Assembly (NCBI GenBank): GCA_040414485.1
Contig: JBEDUK010000013.1
Location: 1 to 64,000, forward strand
Direction: 5' to 3'
Length of the DNA: 64,000 nucleotides
Source: JBEDUK01 sp040414485
GTDB lineage: Bacteria > Actinomycetota > UBA4738
The notes beneath the pieces are model-generated. The model was not told the origin of the DNA, did no database searches, and worked only from the letters and a program-made list of their open reading frames with translations. Both the position numbers and the translations under genes were made by a program. Positions 52,300 to 61,163 of the stretch are shown one piece after another (the stretch's first letter is position 1; each line of letters begins with the position of its first letter).

Positions 52300-53532
52300 T
52301 TACGAGTCAGCCGCAGCGGGCGTGGGCGCCGCGGCAGGAGCCTGCGCGCCGGCCGCCGTTTCCGGCAACATGAGCGCCAGCGCCACCGCGCCCAGCGCCA
52401 GTGCCACCTCCAGCACGACCGCGCCCGAGAAGTCGCCCTGCGCGCTCTTGAGCAGCCCCATCAGGCCCACGATCGCGGCCCCGCCGAGGTTCCCGGACAG
52501 GAGGATCACGCCGACGGCGGTGCTGCCCACCTGAGGCCCGAGCGTTCGATCCTCCCCGACCATCGCGATCGAGATCGGGAGCGCCGCCAGCAGAAAGAAG
52601 CCCATGACCGCCGCCACGGAGATCAGCGCACCCAGCGATCCGAGATGTCCGAGGAGCCACAGCGACGGCGCGGCCACCAGGCCGGCGAGCAGGATGAACG
52701 GCTTCCGCCGGCGGAGCCGGTCGGACACGGCGCCGAGCGAGGCCGATCCGACCATCCCCGCGATCGTGATCACGCCGGCAACCAGACCGGCGCCCGAGGC
52801 GCCGATGCCCTTCGGCTTGAGCATCTCCTCCAGCCACGTGGTCACGCCGAGGTACAGGCCGAACCCGAGGAACAGGACCGCCGAGAGCTTCCACTGGGTC
52901 GGGGATCGAAGCACGCGTGACAGGGCCTGTCGAACGCTCAATCCCTCCGGGGCGACCAGCCGCTCGGGAACGCGCCTCGGCGCGATCACGTAGAAGCCGA
53001 GGAGCGCGACGGAGGCGAACGATGCGTAGACGAGCTGGCAGCCCCGCACACCGATGGCGTCGACCAGCGGTGGCGTCGCGATCAGCCCCACGGTGATCCC
53101 CAGGAAGATGGCCATCGTGCCGATCCCGGTCGCAGTGGCGGCGTCCTCCGGAGGGAAATGCCGGTTCACGACGTCGGCGACGGCGTTGATCAGGAACGGC
53201 TGAGGGAGCAGCAGGCCGACCGTGAGCAGCAGCAGGACCGGGAGGTCGGCCGCGAGGGGGCGGAGGAAGGCGAAGACCGCGGTGGCGAGCCCGGCCCACA
53301 GCAGCGGGTTCCGGTATCCGAAGCGGTCGGCGACCGCGCCGGCGGGGATCGAGAGCAGGGCCGAACAGATGGGACCGATGGAGACGAGGAGGCCGATGGA
53401 GACCTCCGACGTATGGAACGCGCGGGCGGCGTCGGCCGTCGCCGAGGCGAACGAGATCCAGAGGATGTGGCTCGCGGCGACCAGGGCGACATAGGCGAGG
53501 AGGACGCGCCAAGCGCCTGGCCGGATCTGCAC
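52300..53532 (-). CDS. Major facilitator superfamily transporter
   Basis: 410 residues from GTG at 53532, which falls on a perfect palindrome; the frame to 53676 adds only an Arg-rich segment. Twelve membrane helices with the MFS loop motif GAVADRFGYRNPLLWAGLAT after helix 2 and GAVSDRLRRRKPFILLAGLV after helix 8. The substrate is not deducible. No ribosome site is visible, so the message may be leaderless. Convergent with the hydrolase gene with a 2-nt gap. Confidence 0.88.
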   Translation of the reverse strand: MQIRPGAWRVLLAYVALVAASHILWISFASATADAARAFHTSEVSIGLLVSIGPICSALLSIPAGAVADRFGYRNPLLWAGLATAVFAFLRPLAADLPVLLLLTVGLLLPQPFLINAVADVVNRHFPPEDAATATGIGTMAIFLGITVGLIATPPLVDAIGVRGCQLVYASFASVALLGFYVIAPRRVPERLVAPEGLSVRQALSRVLRSPTQWKLSAVLFLGFGLYLGVTTWLEEMLKPKGIGASGAGLVAGVITIAGMVGSASLGAVSDRLRRRKPFILLAGLVAAPSLWLLGHLGSLGALISVAAVMGFFLLAALPISIAMVGEDRTLGPQVGSTAVGVILLSGNLGGAAIVGLMGLLKSAQGDFSGAVVLEVALALGAVALALMLPETAAGAQAPAAAPTPAAADS

Positions 53533-53540
53533 CGGTGCAG
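53527..53540. promoter_or_regulatory. Perfect 14-bp palindrome at the MFS start
   Basis: CTGCACCGGTGCAG is its own reverse complement and overlaps the first codons of the MFS gene. Possible operator for a dimeric repressor. Confidence 0.45.
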
Positions 53541-53613
53541 TGTCGCATCCCGACGGAGGCGATCGTCGCGGACTCGAAGTCCTCGTGCGCGCCCTTCGCC
53601 TCCATCTCACCTC

Positions 53614-53627
53614 AGGCCGAACGGCCG
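53614..53627. promoter_or_regulatory. Weaker DevR-type operator between divergent genes
   Basis: AGGCCGAACGGCCG, 12 of 14 positions identical to the hydrogenase site. It is 81 nt from the MFS start and 84 nt from the ATG at 53712. Confidence 0.35.
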
Positions 53628-53711
53628 GTCGCGACGGGACCGACCGGCCGTGCTCGGCGGTTCGGGCGTCGACCATGCTGGGTAAGTGGTGTGGCTGGGA
53701 GGTGAGGTCTG

Positions 53712-54170
53712 ATGAACAAAACCAGGCTCGATGTTGAACGGCCGTTCGCGCTCACTTTGATCGGCTGGCTCACGGCCGCTGCCGGGTTCATGCTCGTGGT
53801 CGGCACCCTCTACCGCGTGACCTCGGGTCGGGCCGACTCAACGGCCCGGATCGCACTGGGTCTCGGCGTGGTCGAGTTCCTGATCGGTTTGGCCATGGGT
53901 ATCGGCGCCCGGTGGGCATACTGGCCCATCCGGATCCTCACGCCCATCAACTTCGTCATCGCCGTCGTGGCGACCGTCATCGGCGACAGGGCACTGGTCC
54001 TCTGGGCGGTCCTGTTCGGCGGGGCCACCTTGATCCTGTGGGGACCGGATCAGCTGGTCGGACGGTTCCGGACGGCGATCCGCCGCTGGCGCAAAGGCGA
54101 GCCGGCAGTCGCCGCGCCACGGACTGCGGCCTCGGCGAAGCCTGACGCCGGTGAGCGGATCGCAGCGTAG
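53712..54170 (+). CDS. Small four-helix membrane protein
   Basis: 152 residues with GGGAGGTGAGG upstream of the ATG. Four membrane segments: LIGWLTAAAGFMLVVGTLYR, IALGLGVVEFLIGLAMGI, IRILTPINFVIAVVATVI and ALVLWAVLFGGATLILW, then a basic, Ala-rich cytosolic tail. No family recognised and no catalytic motif. Confidence 0.75.
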   Translation: MNKTRLDVERPFALTLIGWLTAAAGFMLVVGTLYRVTSGRADSTARIALGLGVVEFLIGLAMGIGARWAYWPIRILTPINFVIAVVATVIGDRALVLWAVLFGGATLILWGPDQLVGRFRTAIRRWRKGEPAVAAPRTAASAKPDAGERIAA

Positions 54171-54195
54171 AAGGGCGACGGTTCCGATAGGAAAG

Positions 54196-54228
54196 AACGG
54201 GCGGGACGCCTCCGGCGTCCCGCCCGTT
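54196..54228. terminator. Bidirectional hairpin terminator
   Basis: AACGGGCGGGACGCC (54196-54210) pairs exactly with GGCGTCCCGCCCGTT (54214-54228) across a 3-nt loop, followed by TTC. It sits between the convergent small membrane protein gene and asnA and could end both. Confidence 0.85.
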
Positions 54229-54249
54229 TCATTCGTGCCTTCGAGCGGT

Positions 54250-55398
54250 TCACTCGATCACGTGGATGTTGTGCCGCTCACCGATCTCCTTGAGGATCTT
54301 CGGCCAGACGGTCACACTGACCTCGCCGAGGTGCGCGGTGCGAAGCAGGAGCATCTGCGTGCGTGACTGACCGATCCCCCCGCCGACCGACAGCGGCAGC
54401 GTTCCATCAACGATGCCGCGGTGGTACGGCAGGTCGAGCCATTCGGTCTGCCCGGTGATCTCCAATTGCCGCAGAAGGGCCGGGCCGTCGACGCGGATGC
54501 CCATCGACGACAGCTCGTGGCGCCGCCGCGTGACGTGGTTCCACACGAGGATGTCGCCGTTGAGGCCGTGCCGAACCTTGCCGTCCACCGTCGAGGTCTC
54601 CGTCGACCAGTCGTCGTAGTCGGCCGCGCGAAGCTCATGCGGGTATCCGTCCGCGAGCGTCCAGCCGATGCCGATGATGAACACGGCGGGGTGATCCTTC
54701 AGCAGCATGGTCTCGCGCTGCTTCCGCGGCAGGTCCGGGTAGCGCTCGAGCACCTCTTCGGCATGGAAGAACTCGATCTCGTCCGGCACGTTGGGGAAGC
54801 GTGGGTCCCGGAGCGCCGGAAACAGACTTTGGACGTGGAGCTCGGCGTCGCGGATGACGCGCCACAGCGTGCGCACGACCGATTTCAGGTACTCGAGGTC
54901 GCGCTGCCCGGGCGCGATCGTCTTCTCCCAGTCCCACTGGTCGACGTACGCGCTGTGGTCGTGGTCCAGGAAGTAGTCCTTGCGGACCGCGCGCATGTCC
55001 GTGCAGATTCCATCGCCGATCTGACAGTCGAACTGCCTGAGCGCCAGGCGCTTCCATTTCGTCGCCGCCTGGACGACCTGCGCCTCGACCGGGTGCAGGT
55101 CGCGGTCGTTCGAGATATGGAACTGCACCGGCGTGCGTGATCCGTCCCGGTCGAGCATGTCGTTCACGCCGCCGTCGGCAGCCACGATGAGCGGCACCTG
55201 AACCATCATGAGGTTCATCCGGCGACACAGCTCGGATTCGATGAACTGCTTCGTGGCGAAGATGGCCTGCTGCATCTGGCGGGGAGACAGCAGCGCGGCG
55301 TAGTCCGAGGGGAGCGCGCGATCGATCTCGTCGTAGGTGCCGATCCCCGGGCCGGCCAGGTCTCCCCGCTTGTCGTCGATCTGCGTACCGGTCGCCAT
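54250..55398 (-). CDS. asnA: Aspartate-ammonia ligase
   Basis: 382 residues, AAAGGAGA before the ATG. Clear AsnA sequence: ATKQFIESELCRRMNLMMVQ, VPLIVAADGGVNDMLDRDGS, LRQFDCQIGDGICTDMRAVR, HSAYVDQWDWEKTIAPGQR and PLSVGGGIGQSRTQMLLL. The enzyme makes asparagine from aspartate and ammonia with ATP; it is an aminoacyl-tRNA-synthetase-like fold. It is about 50 residues longer than the E. coli enzyme. It lies 15 nt after hypF and is probably the last gene of the hydrogenase operon, an odd place for it. Confidence 0.95.
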   Translation of the reverse strand: MATGTQIDDKRGDLAGPGIGTYDEIDRALPSDYAALLSPRQMQQAIFATKQFIESELCRRMNLMMVQVPLIVAADGGVNDMLDRDGSRTPVQFHISNDRDLHPVEAQVVQAATKWKRLALRQFDCQIGDGICTDMRAVRKDYFLDHDHSAYVDQWDWEKTIAPGQRDLEYLKSVVRTLWRVIRDAELHVQSLFPALRDPRFPNVPDEIEFFHAEEVLERYPDLPRKQRETMLLKDHPAVFIIGIGWTLADGYPHELRAADYDDWSTETSTVDGKVRHGLNGDILVWNHVTRRRHELSSMGIRVDGPALLRQLEITGQTEWLDLPYHRGIVDGTLPLSVGGGIGQSRTQMLLLRTAHLGEVSVTVWPKILKEIGERHNIHVIE

Positions 55399-55413
55399 GG
55401 CGCTCTCCTTTCG

Positions 55414-57516
55414 TCAGGCGCGATCAGGCGCGATCAGCCCGCCTGGGTGCGTGTTCGCATTCCGCCGCGCGGCCGCGGTCAGCACCTGTCCCAGAGCGAT
55501 GCCGTCGTCCCCGATCGGAACGGCCCGAGGGACGAAGACCTCGAACCCGAACGACGCCAGTCGGGCGCCCACGTCCGAGGCCAGAAGGTCGTCGGCGAAG
55601 ACCTCGCCGGCGAGGCAGACGCGGCGCAGGCCGGTCTGCATCGCGATCAGCCGCCCCATGGCCGCCACCGCCGCGGCCATCGTGCGGTGGAACCGGCCGG
55701 CCACCTGGCCGGGTGAACGACCCTGTACGAGGTCCCGGACGATCGCGGTCACGATCGGGCGGGTGTCGATCGTGAGACGTCCGTCCTCGGCGCCGATGTC
55801 GAACGGATACTCATGGGTCGCCGAGCCGTCGGCGGCCTGCTCGAGCAGGGTCGCGGCTCTCCCGCCGGGATCGGCCTCGCGGCAGATCCCTGTCAGCGCG
55901 GCGACCGCGGCGAAGAGGTGCTCGGCGCTCGACGTCGCCGTGACGGTGGGTGGCGTCGAAGCGTCCGCACCCGTTCGGAACGGCAGGGAGGCCGACGACG
56001 GACGGATGTGGAGCAGCTTCATGGCCCGTTCCAGGCATCCGGCATCGTCCGCATGAGCCAGCGCCAGCCGCAGGGGATCGTTCACGGCGCTCTCCCCGCC
56101 CGGCACCCGGACCGTCAGCAGGTTCCCGATCCGCTTGGAAGAGGTCCAGTCGGAGACGAGGAACTCACCCCCCCAGACCGCTCCGTCCGTTGCGACCGAG
56201 CCCGCGTCGAACACGATTCCAAGCGTCGATCCATCCAGACCGTGCTCGGCCATGACCGCTGCGATGTGGCCATGGACGTGCTCCACGGGCACCAGCGGCA
56301 CGCCGAGCGACGACGCGAACCGCACGGCCGGACCGTCGTCGCTCGCGTCGTGGGCGACCAGGGCGGGCTCGATGCCGAGGATGCGCGCCCGCCGCTCGAC
56401 GCTCCGCGTGTACATCTGCAGCGCGTCCGCGGAGGCGAGCGTCCCGTCACGCTCGGCGAGGAACGCGTCGGTGCCGTCGGCCAGACAGAACGCCGGCCGC
56501 GACCCGGCGCCCGTGGCCAGCATCGGTTCGGCCTGCACCGGGATCTCCAGCGGCACCGTGGCGCGCGTCCGGCCCCGGCGGAGCACGACGGGAGCTTCAC
56601 GGCGAACGGCCAGCACGGTGTCGGCGCCGGGTTCGGCGATCCTGCGGTCGTGAAACAGCACCAGGTCGTGGCCGCGGACGTGTGATCTGGCATCCGTGTC
56701 GTCCCACCTGATCGGTTCGCCGGGCGAGCCGGCCGGGATCAGCACCAGCGGCCTGCCCGCGTCCCTGGCGAGCAGATGCAGGAGCGGCGTGGACGGCAGG
56801 CACACGCCGGCGCGCACGAAACCGGGCGCGGCGTCGGACGTCACGGCCGCCGTCCGCATCGCGGCGAGCAGCACCGGCGCCTCTGCCGATGACAGCTCCG
56901 CCTCCTCTTGGGCGTTCAGCACGAACGAATGGCGCGCCGTCTCCAGGTCGGGCGCCATGATCACGAATGGCTCGTGGGGCCGATGGGTCCGCCGACGGAG
57001 ACGTGCGAGCGCCTGGTCGTCGGTGGCGTCGCACACGAGCTGATACCCAGCCGCACCCTTCAGGGCGACGATCCCGCTCTCCCGGAGCGCATCCGCCGCC
57101 TGTCGCAACGCATCGCCGGACACCCGGCGCCACCGGCTGTCCGCCAATCGGAGCGCCGGCCCACAATTCGGACACGAGATCGTCTCGTCGTCGAACCGCC
57201 GCCCGTGCGCGTCCCCGTACTCGGCACGACAGGAGTCACACATTGGGAAGTCCCGCATGGTCGTCCGCCGGCGTTCGAAGGGCAGCGACTCGACGACCGA
57301 GAGGCGTGGGCCGCAAGTGGCGCAGTCGATGAACGGGTAGCGGAACCGGCGGTTGGACGGGTCGAACAGTTCTGCCAGGCAGGAGGGGCACGGAGCCGTG
57401 TCGGCCGGAATCGCGGCGTGCTGCCCGGCGTCCGGCGTGATGAGCAGGTCGGCCGGAGAGGGAGCCTCCGGATGGAGCAGGAGTGCCTCGCCGGCGGCGC
57501 CCGCGCGTGGGCTCAC
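55414..57516 (-). CDS. hypF: Carbamoyltransferase HypF lacking the acylphosphatase domain
   Basis: 700 residues from GTG at 57516 (GTGA overlap). Four CxxC pairs form the zinc fingers (Cys43/46, 65/68, 93/96, 115/118). A YrdC/Sua5-like domain follows (ADALRESGIVALKGAAGYQL, RRRTHRPHEPFVIM), then the Kae1-like part with VPVEHVHGHIAAVMAEHGLD, LGIVFDAGSVATDGAVWGGE and GRFHRTMAAAVAAMGRLIA. HypF makes the thiocarbamate that becomes the CN ligands of the NiFe site. Full-length HypF has about 90 acylphosphatase residues before the zinc fingers; here only about 40 unrelated residues precede them. Confidence 0.93.
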   Translation of the reverse strand: MSPRAGAAGEALLLHPEAPSPADLLITPDAGQHAAIPADTAPCPSCLAELFDPSNRRFRYPFIDCATCGPRLSVVESLPFERRRTTMRDFPMCDSCRAEYGDAHGRRFDDETISCPNCGPALRLADSRWRRVSGDALRQAADALRESGIVALKGAAGYQLVCDATDDQALARLRRRTHRPHEPFVIMAPDLETARHSFVLNAQEEAELSSAEAPVLLAAMRTAAVTSDAAPGFVRAGVCLPSTPLLHLLARDAGRPLVLIPAGSPGEPIRWDDTDARSHVRGHDLVLFHDRRIAEPGADTVLAVRREAPVVLRRGRTRATVPLEIPVQAEPMLATGAGSRPAFCLADGTDAFLAERDGTLASADALQMYTRSVERRARILGIEPALVAHDASDDGPAVRFASSLGVPLVPVEHVHGHIAAVMAEHGLDGSTLGIVFDAGSVATDGAVWGGEFLVSDWTSSKRIGNLLTVRVPGGESAVNDPLRLALAHADDAGCLERAMKLLHIRPSSASLPFRTGADASTPPTVTATSSAEHLFAAVAALTGICREADPGGRAATLLEQAADGSATHEYPFDIGAEDGRLTIDTRPIVTAIVRDLVQGRSPGQVAGRFHRTMAAAVAAMGRLIAMQTGLRRVCLAGEVFADDLLASDVGARLASFGFEVFVPRAVPIGDDGIALGQVLTAAARRNANTHPGGLIAPDRA

Positions 57517-58076
57517 GAGGCTACCTCCGCGAGGAGGCTCCGCACCTCGCGCTCCAGCGCGTCGACGAACGCCGGCATCGCATCGGCGACCTGGATGGAG
57601 AGCAGGCCACCCGGCGCGACCGAGGTCACCTGAAGGCCGAGGAAGACGGTCCGAGGCAACCGGCCCAGCGCACCGGCCAGCGCGATCGCTTCACCGACGC
57701 CAAGACCGTGGGTCGATACGGATGTCGCCAGCTCGGCGGGCAGACCCCCAGGTCCGGCCTCCACGCGAATCGCCGCGCCGGACGGCCGAGCACAAGGGCT
57801 GTGCACCGCGTCGACCACGATCACCGCGGAAGCCCCTTCGAGCACGTCCAGCACCTGGAGCCCGGTCGCCGCCTCGAGCACCTCGACGTCGTTCCGGTCG
57901 CGGAGCCTCCGGCGAAGCGCGCGCACGGCGATGAGGCCGAGGGCGTCGTCGCCCCGGTCGCCGTTGCCGCACCCGATCACCCGGACACGCGCGGGGGTGG
58001 CCGTATCGCCCTTCAACGCCTTCGTCGCGGCGATCCTCGCGAGCCGAACCTCCCGCGGTTCCGTTCGCGCGCTCAT
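57513..58076 (-). CDS. NiFe hydrogenase maturation protease
   Basis: 187 residues from ATG at 58076 (ATGA overlap with the alpha subunit). The signature VRVIGCGNGDRGDDALGLIA is the GxGNxxRGDDxxG motif of HyaD/HybD/FrhD-type endopeptidases; VIVVDAVHS and STHGLGVGEAIALAG supply the other conserved Asp and His. It trims the alpha subunit's C-terminus after nickel insertion. The unusual 25-residue N-terminal extension (RTEPREVRLARIAATKALKG) is of unknown role. Confidence 0.93.
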   Translation of the reverse strand: MSARTEPREVRLARIAATKALKGDTATPARVRVIGCGNGDRGDDALGLIAVRALRRRLRDRNDVEVLEAATGLQVLDVLEGASAVIVVDAVHSPCARPSGAAIRVEAGPGGLPAELATSVSTHGLGVGEAIALAGALGRLPRTVFLGLQVTSVAPGGLLSIQVADAMPAFVDALEREVRSLLAEVAS

Positions 58077-59395
58077 GGGCGTTCGACCTCCACACGCTCC
58101 AGCCGAAGGAAGTGCGTCGCACAGGAGATGCAGGGGTCGTAGTTCCGTACGACCATCTCGCACAGACGAGCCAGATCCTCGTCGTCGCGGTCCAGCACCC
58201 CGGGGACGAAGAGCCGGAGGTCCCGCTCCATGTGACGCAGGTTCTGCGACGTCGGCGGCACGATCCGGGCGGACAGGATGGTGCCGTCCGCGGCGACGTC
58301 GTAGCGGTGGTAGAGGATGCCGCGCGGCGCTTCGGTGATCCACATACCCCGGCCGGCCCGCGGCACGACGTGGGCGTGCGGCTCCCTCGGTGGCGTGTAG
58401 GCCTCGATCAGGCGCGCGCATTCGTCGATGGCGACGGCCGTCTCCACCACGCGCGCGGCCATCGACGCGAACGGATCCACCTCCGGCGATGACAGACGGG
58501 TTCGCCGGGCGACGTCCACAGCGGTCGGCGTCAGGTGCTCCCAGTTGAGGTTCACCCGGGCCAGAGGGCCGACGAAGTACGGCATGCCGGTGTCGGCGAA
58601 CACGGCGTGCAGGGCGTTCGAGTGTTGGACGTGCTGTTCCTCGACCACGTTCTCGAAGGCGTCCGCGGTGAACTCGCGGCCCTCGGTGCTTCGGACCAGG
58701 CCCTCGTTGATCGGGTACTCGTCCGGGTGCCACAGGCCGACGAGCTCAGCCGGCCTGGGGAATGGAGGGATGTCGAACGACGACGTCCAGTCGGCGACGC
58801 GAAGGATCTCCTCGCGAGCTTCCTCGAGTCGGGGGAGATATGCCTGCAAGGCGGCGCGCCGAGGCGCCTTCGAGAAGCCACCGACGACCGGGGAGACCGG
58901 ATGGATCTCGCGGCCGCCGATCTCGGCCATCAGGTCGTTGCCCAGCCGCTTCAGTTTCAGGCCCCGCTCCAGGGCCTCGCGCTCGTGCGCCGCCATCGTC
59001 ACCGCGCTCTCGTAGCCCAGGAAGTCGGGCGCCGCGAGCAGGTGGACGTGGAGCATGTGGCTTTCGATCCACTCGGCCAGGTAGAGGATCCTGCGGAGCT
59101 CGTGGACGCCGTCCGGAGGCGTGACGCCGAAGGCCTGTTCGAGGGCGTGGATCGCGCTCATCTGGTACGCGACCGGGCAGATGCCGCAGATCCTGGGGAC
59201 GATGTCCGGCACCTCGGAGAAGTGCCGGCCCTCCAGGAACGCTTCGAAGAACCTCGGCGGCTCGTAGATCTCGAGGCGAAGGTCGACGATCTCGCCATCG
59301 TGGACCCGCAGGTGCAGCGCGCCCTCGCCCTCCACGCGGGCGATCGACGGGATCTCGACCAGGCGGTTCGGGGTCCACGCGACCTTGTGCGTCAT
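58073..59395 (-). CDS. hydA: NiFe hydrogenase alpha (large) subunit, group 3b-like
   Basis: 440 residues from ATG at 59395. The N-terminal nickel-ligand motif is PRICGICPVAYQMSAIHALE and the C-terminal one DPCISCATHFLRLERVEVER, giving the four Cys ligands. IEIPSIARVEGEGALHLRV-like sequence near residue 15 and HPVSPVVGGFSKAP match the group 3 family. The last residues after DPCxxC form the peptide cut by the neighbouring protease. With the beta, gamma and delta subunits it forms a cytosolic NADP-linked, reversible hydrogenase (sulfhydrogenase type). Confidence 0.95.
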   Translation of the reverse strand: MTHKVAWTPNRLVEIPSIARVEGEGALHLRVHDGEIVDLRLEIYEPPRFFEAFLEGRHFSEVPDIVPRICGICPVAYQMSAIHALEQAFGVTPPDGVHELRRILYLAEWIESHMLHVHLLAAPDFLGYESAVTMAAHEREALERGLKLKRLGNDLMAEIGGREIHPVSPVVGGFSKAPRRAALQAYLPRLEEAREEILRVADWTSSFDIPPFPRPAELVGLWHPDEYPINEGLVRSTEGREFTADAFENVVEEQHVQHSNALHAVFADTGMPYFVGPLARVNLNWEHLTPTAVDVARRTRLSSPEVDPFASMAARVVETAVAIDECARLIEAYTPPREPHAHVVPRAGRGMWITEAPRGILYHRYDVAADGTILSARIVPPTSQNLRHMERDLRLFVPGVLDRDDEDLARLCEMVVRNYDPCISCATHFLRLERVEVERP

Positions 59396-60270
59396 GCGGT
59401 CGCCTCCTGTTCCGCGGCCGGATCCTCCGCGGTGTCGGCGGCGGCGCGGAACTCCGGCGCCCATCCGGTGATGAAGCGGAACCGACCGGCCACCTCGGCG
59501 GGCGTCAGTCCGAGCGCGCCGAACCGCGCTCCCAGCGCCCCCGTGTTCGGCGGTTGCGACGGCCCGAAGCACCCGTAACACGCGCGTGCCATGCCGGGGC
59601 AGAGCGCCCCGCACCCCGTGCGGGTGACCGGTCCCATGCAGGGTTCGCCCTTCGCCACGAGCACGCAAACGAACCCGCGCCGCTTGCACTCGACGCATAC
59701 GGGCGACGTCGACAGGCGTGGAACGGCGCCCCGGAGCAGCGACACCAGCGCGCCGAGCAACTGGCCGCGATCGATCGGGCAGCCCGGAAGTTCCAGGTCG
59801 ACCCGGACGTGATCCGACACGGGCGTCGACGAGTCGAGCGTGCTGATGTACTCGGGCGAGGCGTACACCGTCCGGATGTACCGCGCGGTGTCCGCGACGT
59901 TGCGGAGGGCCTGGATGCCGCCGGAGGTGGCACAGGCGCCGATCGTGACCAGGAACGTCGACTGGCGCCGGATCTCCCTGATCTCCTCGAGCTGGGCCGG
60001 GGTCGAAACCGAACCTTCGACCAGGGCGACGTCGTAAGGACCGGGCTCCGAGAGACCGCGGGCCTCGCGGAAGTGGACGATGTCCACGGCGCCGGCGAGC
60101 GCCAGCAACGCCTCTTCGGCGTCGAGCAGCTGCAGCTGGCAGCCGTCGCAGGACGACATCTTGAACACGGCCAGGCGGGGCTTGGGCGGAGCGTTCTTCG
60201 AGCCGCCCCGGTCACCGTTCGCGGCCGCTCTGGCGGCGTCCACCCTGGCAGAGATCGCGCCCTCGCTCAC
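59392..60270 (-). CDS. hydD: NiFe hydrogenase delta (small) subunit
   Basis: 292 residues from GTG at 60270 (GTGA overlap). Iron-sulfur motifs: LAVFKMSSCDGCQLQLLDAE, TIGACATSGGIQALRN, LELPGCPIDRGQLLGAL, and the C-terminal cysteines CVECKRRG, EPCMGPVTRTGCGALCPG and ACYGCFGPSQPPN. There is no twin-arginine signal, so the enzyme is cytosolic. It overlaps both neighbours by 4 nt. Confidence 0.94.
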   Translation of the reverse strand: MSEGAISARVDAARAAANGDRGGSKNAPPKPRLAVFKMSSCDGCQLQLLDAEEALLALAGAVDIVHFREARGLSEPGPYDVALVEGSVSTPAQLEEIREIRRQSTFLVTIGACATSGGIQALRNVADTARYIRTVYASPEYISTLDSSTPVSDHVRVDLELPGCPIDRGQLLGALVSLLRGAVPRLSTSPVCVECKRRGFVCVLVAKGEPCMGPVTRTGCGALCPGMARACYGCFGPSQPPNTGALGARFGALGLTPAEVAGRFRFITGWAPEFRAAADTAEDPAAEQEATA

Positions 60271-61163
60271 AGCGCATGCGCCCCCAGGAGGTCGGCGATG
60301 CGGTCGTAGCGGAACACCGGGCCGTCGGCGCACACGAACGTGGGCCCGAACTGGCAGTGCCCGCACAGGCGCACGCCGCACTGCATGTTCCGCTCCATCG
60401 AGAGGTAGACGCGGTCGGGTGGGACGTCGCGGGCGAGAAGCCCCCTGATCGCGAAGCTCATCATGATCTCGGGGCCGCACACGAACGCCGTCGTGCGGTC
60501 CGGATCGATCCGGGCGCCGTCGAACAGCGTCGTGACGACCCCTTCGCCGTACGGCCATGCGTCGTCGGCGACGTCGACCGTCAGCGACACCTCCATGCGG
60601 CGCGAGCGCATCCACTCGTGCCACGCGTCCAGCAGGCCGCGGTACAGCATGTGCTCCGGTCCGCGGGCACCGACCAGCACGATCACCCGCCGGTAGGCGT
60701 GACGTTCGCGGAGTGCCTCGTAGATCGCCGGTCGCACCGGCGCCAGGCCGAGGCCGCCGGCCACGATCAGGAGGTCGCTGCCCTCGGCCGCCTGCATCGG
60801 CCACGGCGTGCCGAACGGCCCGCGCAGGCCGACGACGTCGCCCACCCGCAGCGCGCCGATGGCGTCCGTGACCCTGCCGGTCGATCGGATCGTGTGTGCG
60901 AGGCGCGTGGGCAGCCCGGGGTCGGACGAGACCGAGATCGGCACCTCACCGACGCCGAAGACGTAGAGCATGTTGAACTGACCGGGGAGGAACCGGTACG
61001 CCGCGCGGGCGTCGGGATCCGCGAGGCTCAGCCAGAACGTGCGGGTGTCGGGCGTCTCCCGAACGACCCGCCGGATCACGGCGGGGCGGTCCAGCGTCTC
61101 GTCTCCCGCGAGTGGCGGCGTGAATCCGGCAGCGGTCCGGCTGAGCAGGGCGGGCGCGGTCAT
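60267..61163 (-). CDS. hydG: Hydrogenase gamma subunit, FAD/NAD(P)-binding reductase
   Basis: 298 residues from ATG at 61163 with AAGGAGGAGG upstream. FAD-binding region FLPGQFNMLYVFGVGEVPIS, NAD(P) binding LLIVAGGLGLAPVRPAIYEA and VCGPEIMMSFAIRGLL, and a C-terminal [2Fe-2S] site NMQCGVRLCGHCQFGPTFVC. It passes electrons between NAD(P)H and the iron-sulfur chain of the hydrogenase. Confidence 0.95.
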   Translation of the reverse strand: MTAPALLSRTAAGFTPPLAGDETLDRPAVIRRVVRETPDTRTFWLSLADPDARAAYRFLPGQFNMLYVFGVGEVPISVSSDPGLPTRLAHTIRSTGRVTDAIGALRVGDVVGLRGPFGTPWPMQAAEGSDLLIVAGGLGLAPVRPAIYEALRERHAYRRVIVLVGARGPEHMLYRGLLDAWHEWMRSRRMEVSLTVDVADDAWPYGEGVVTTLFDGARIDPDRTTAFVCGPEIMMSFAIRGLLARDVPPDRVYLSMERNMQCGVRLCGHCQFGPTFVCADGPVFRYDRIADLLGAHAL

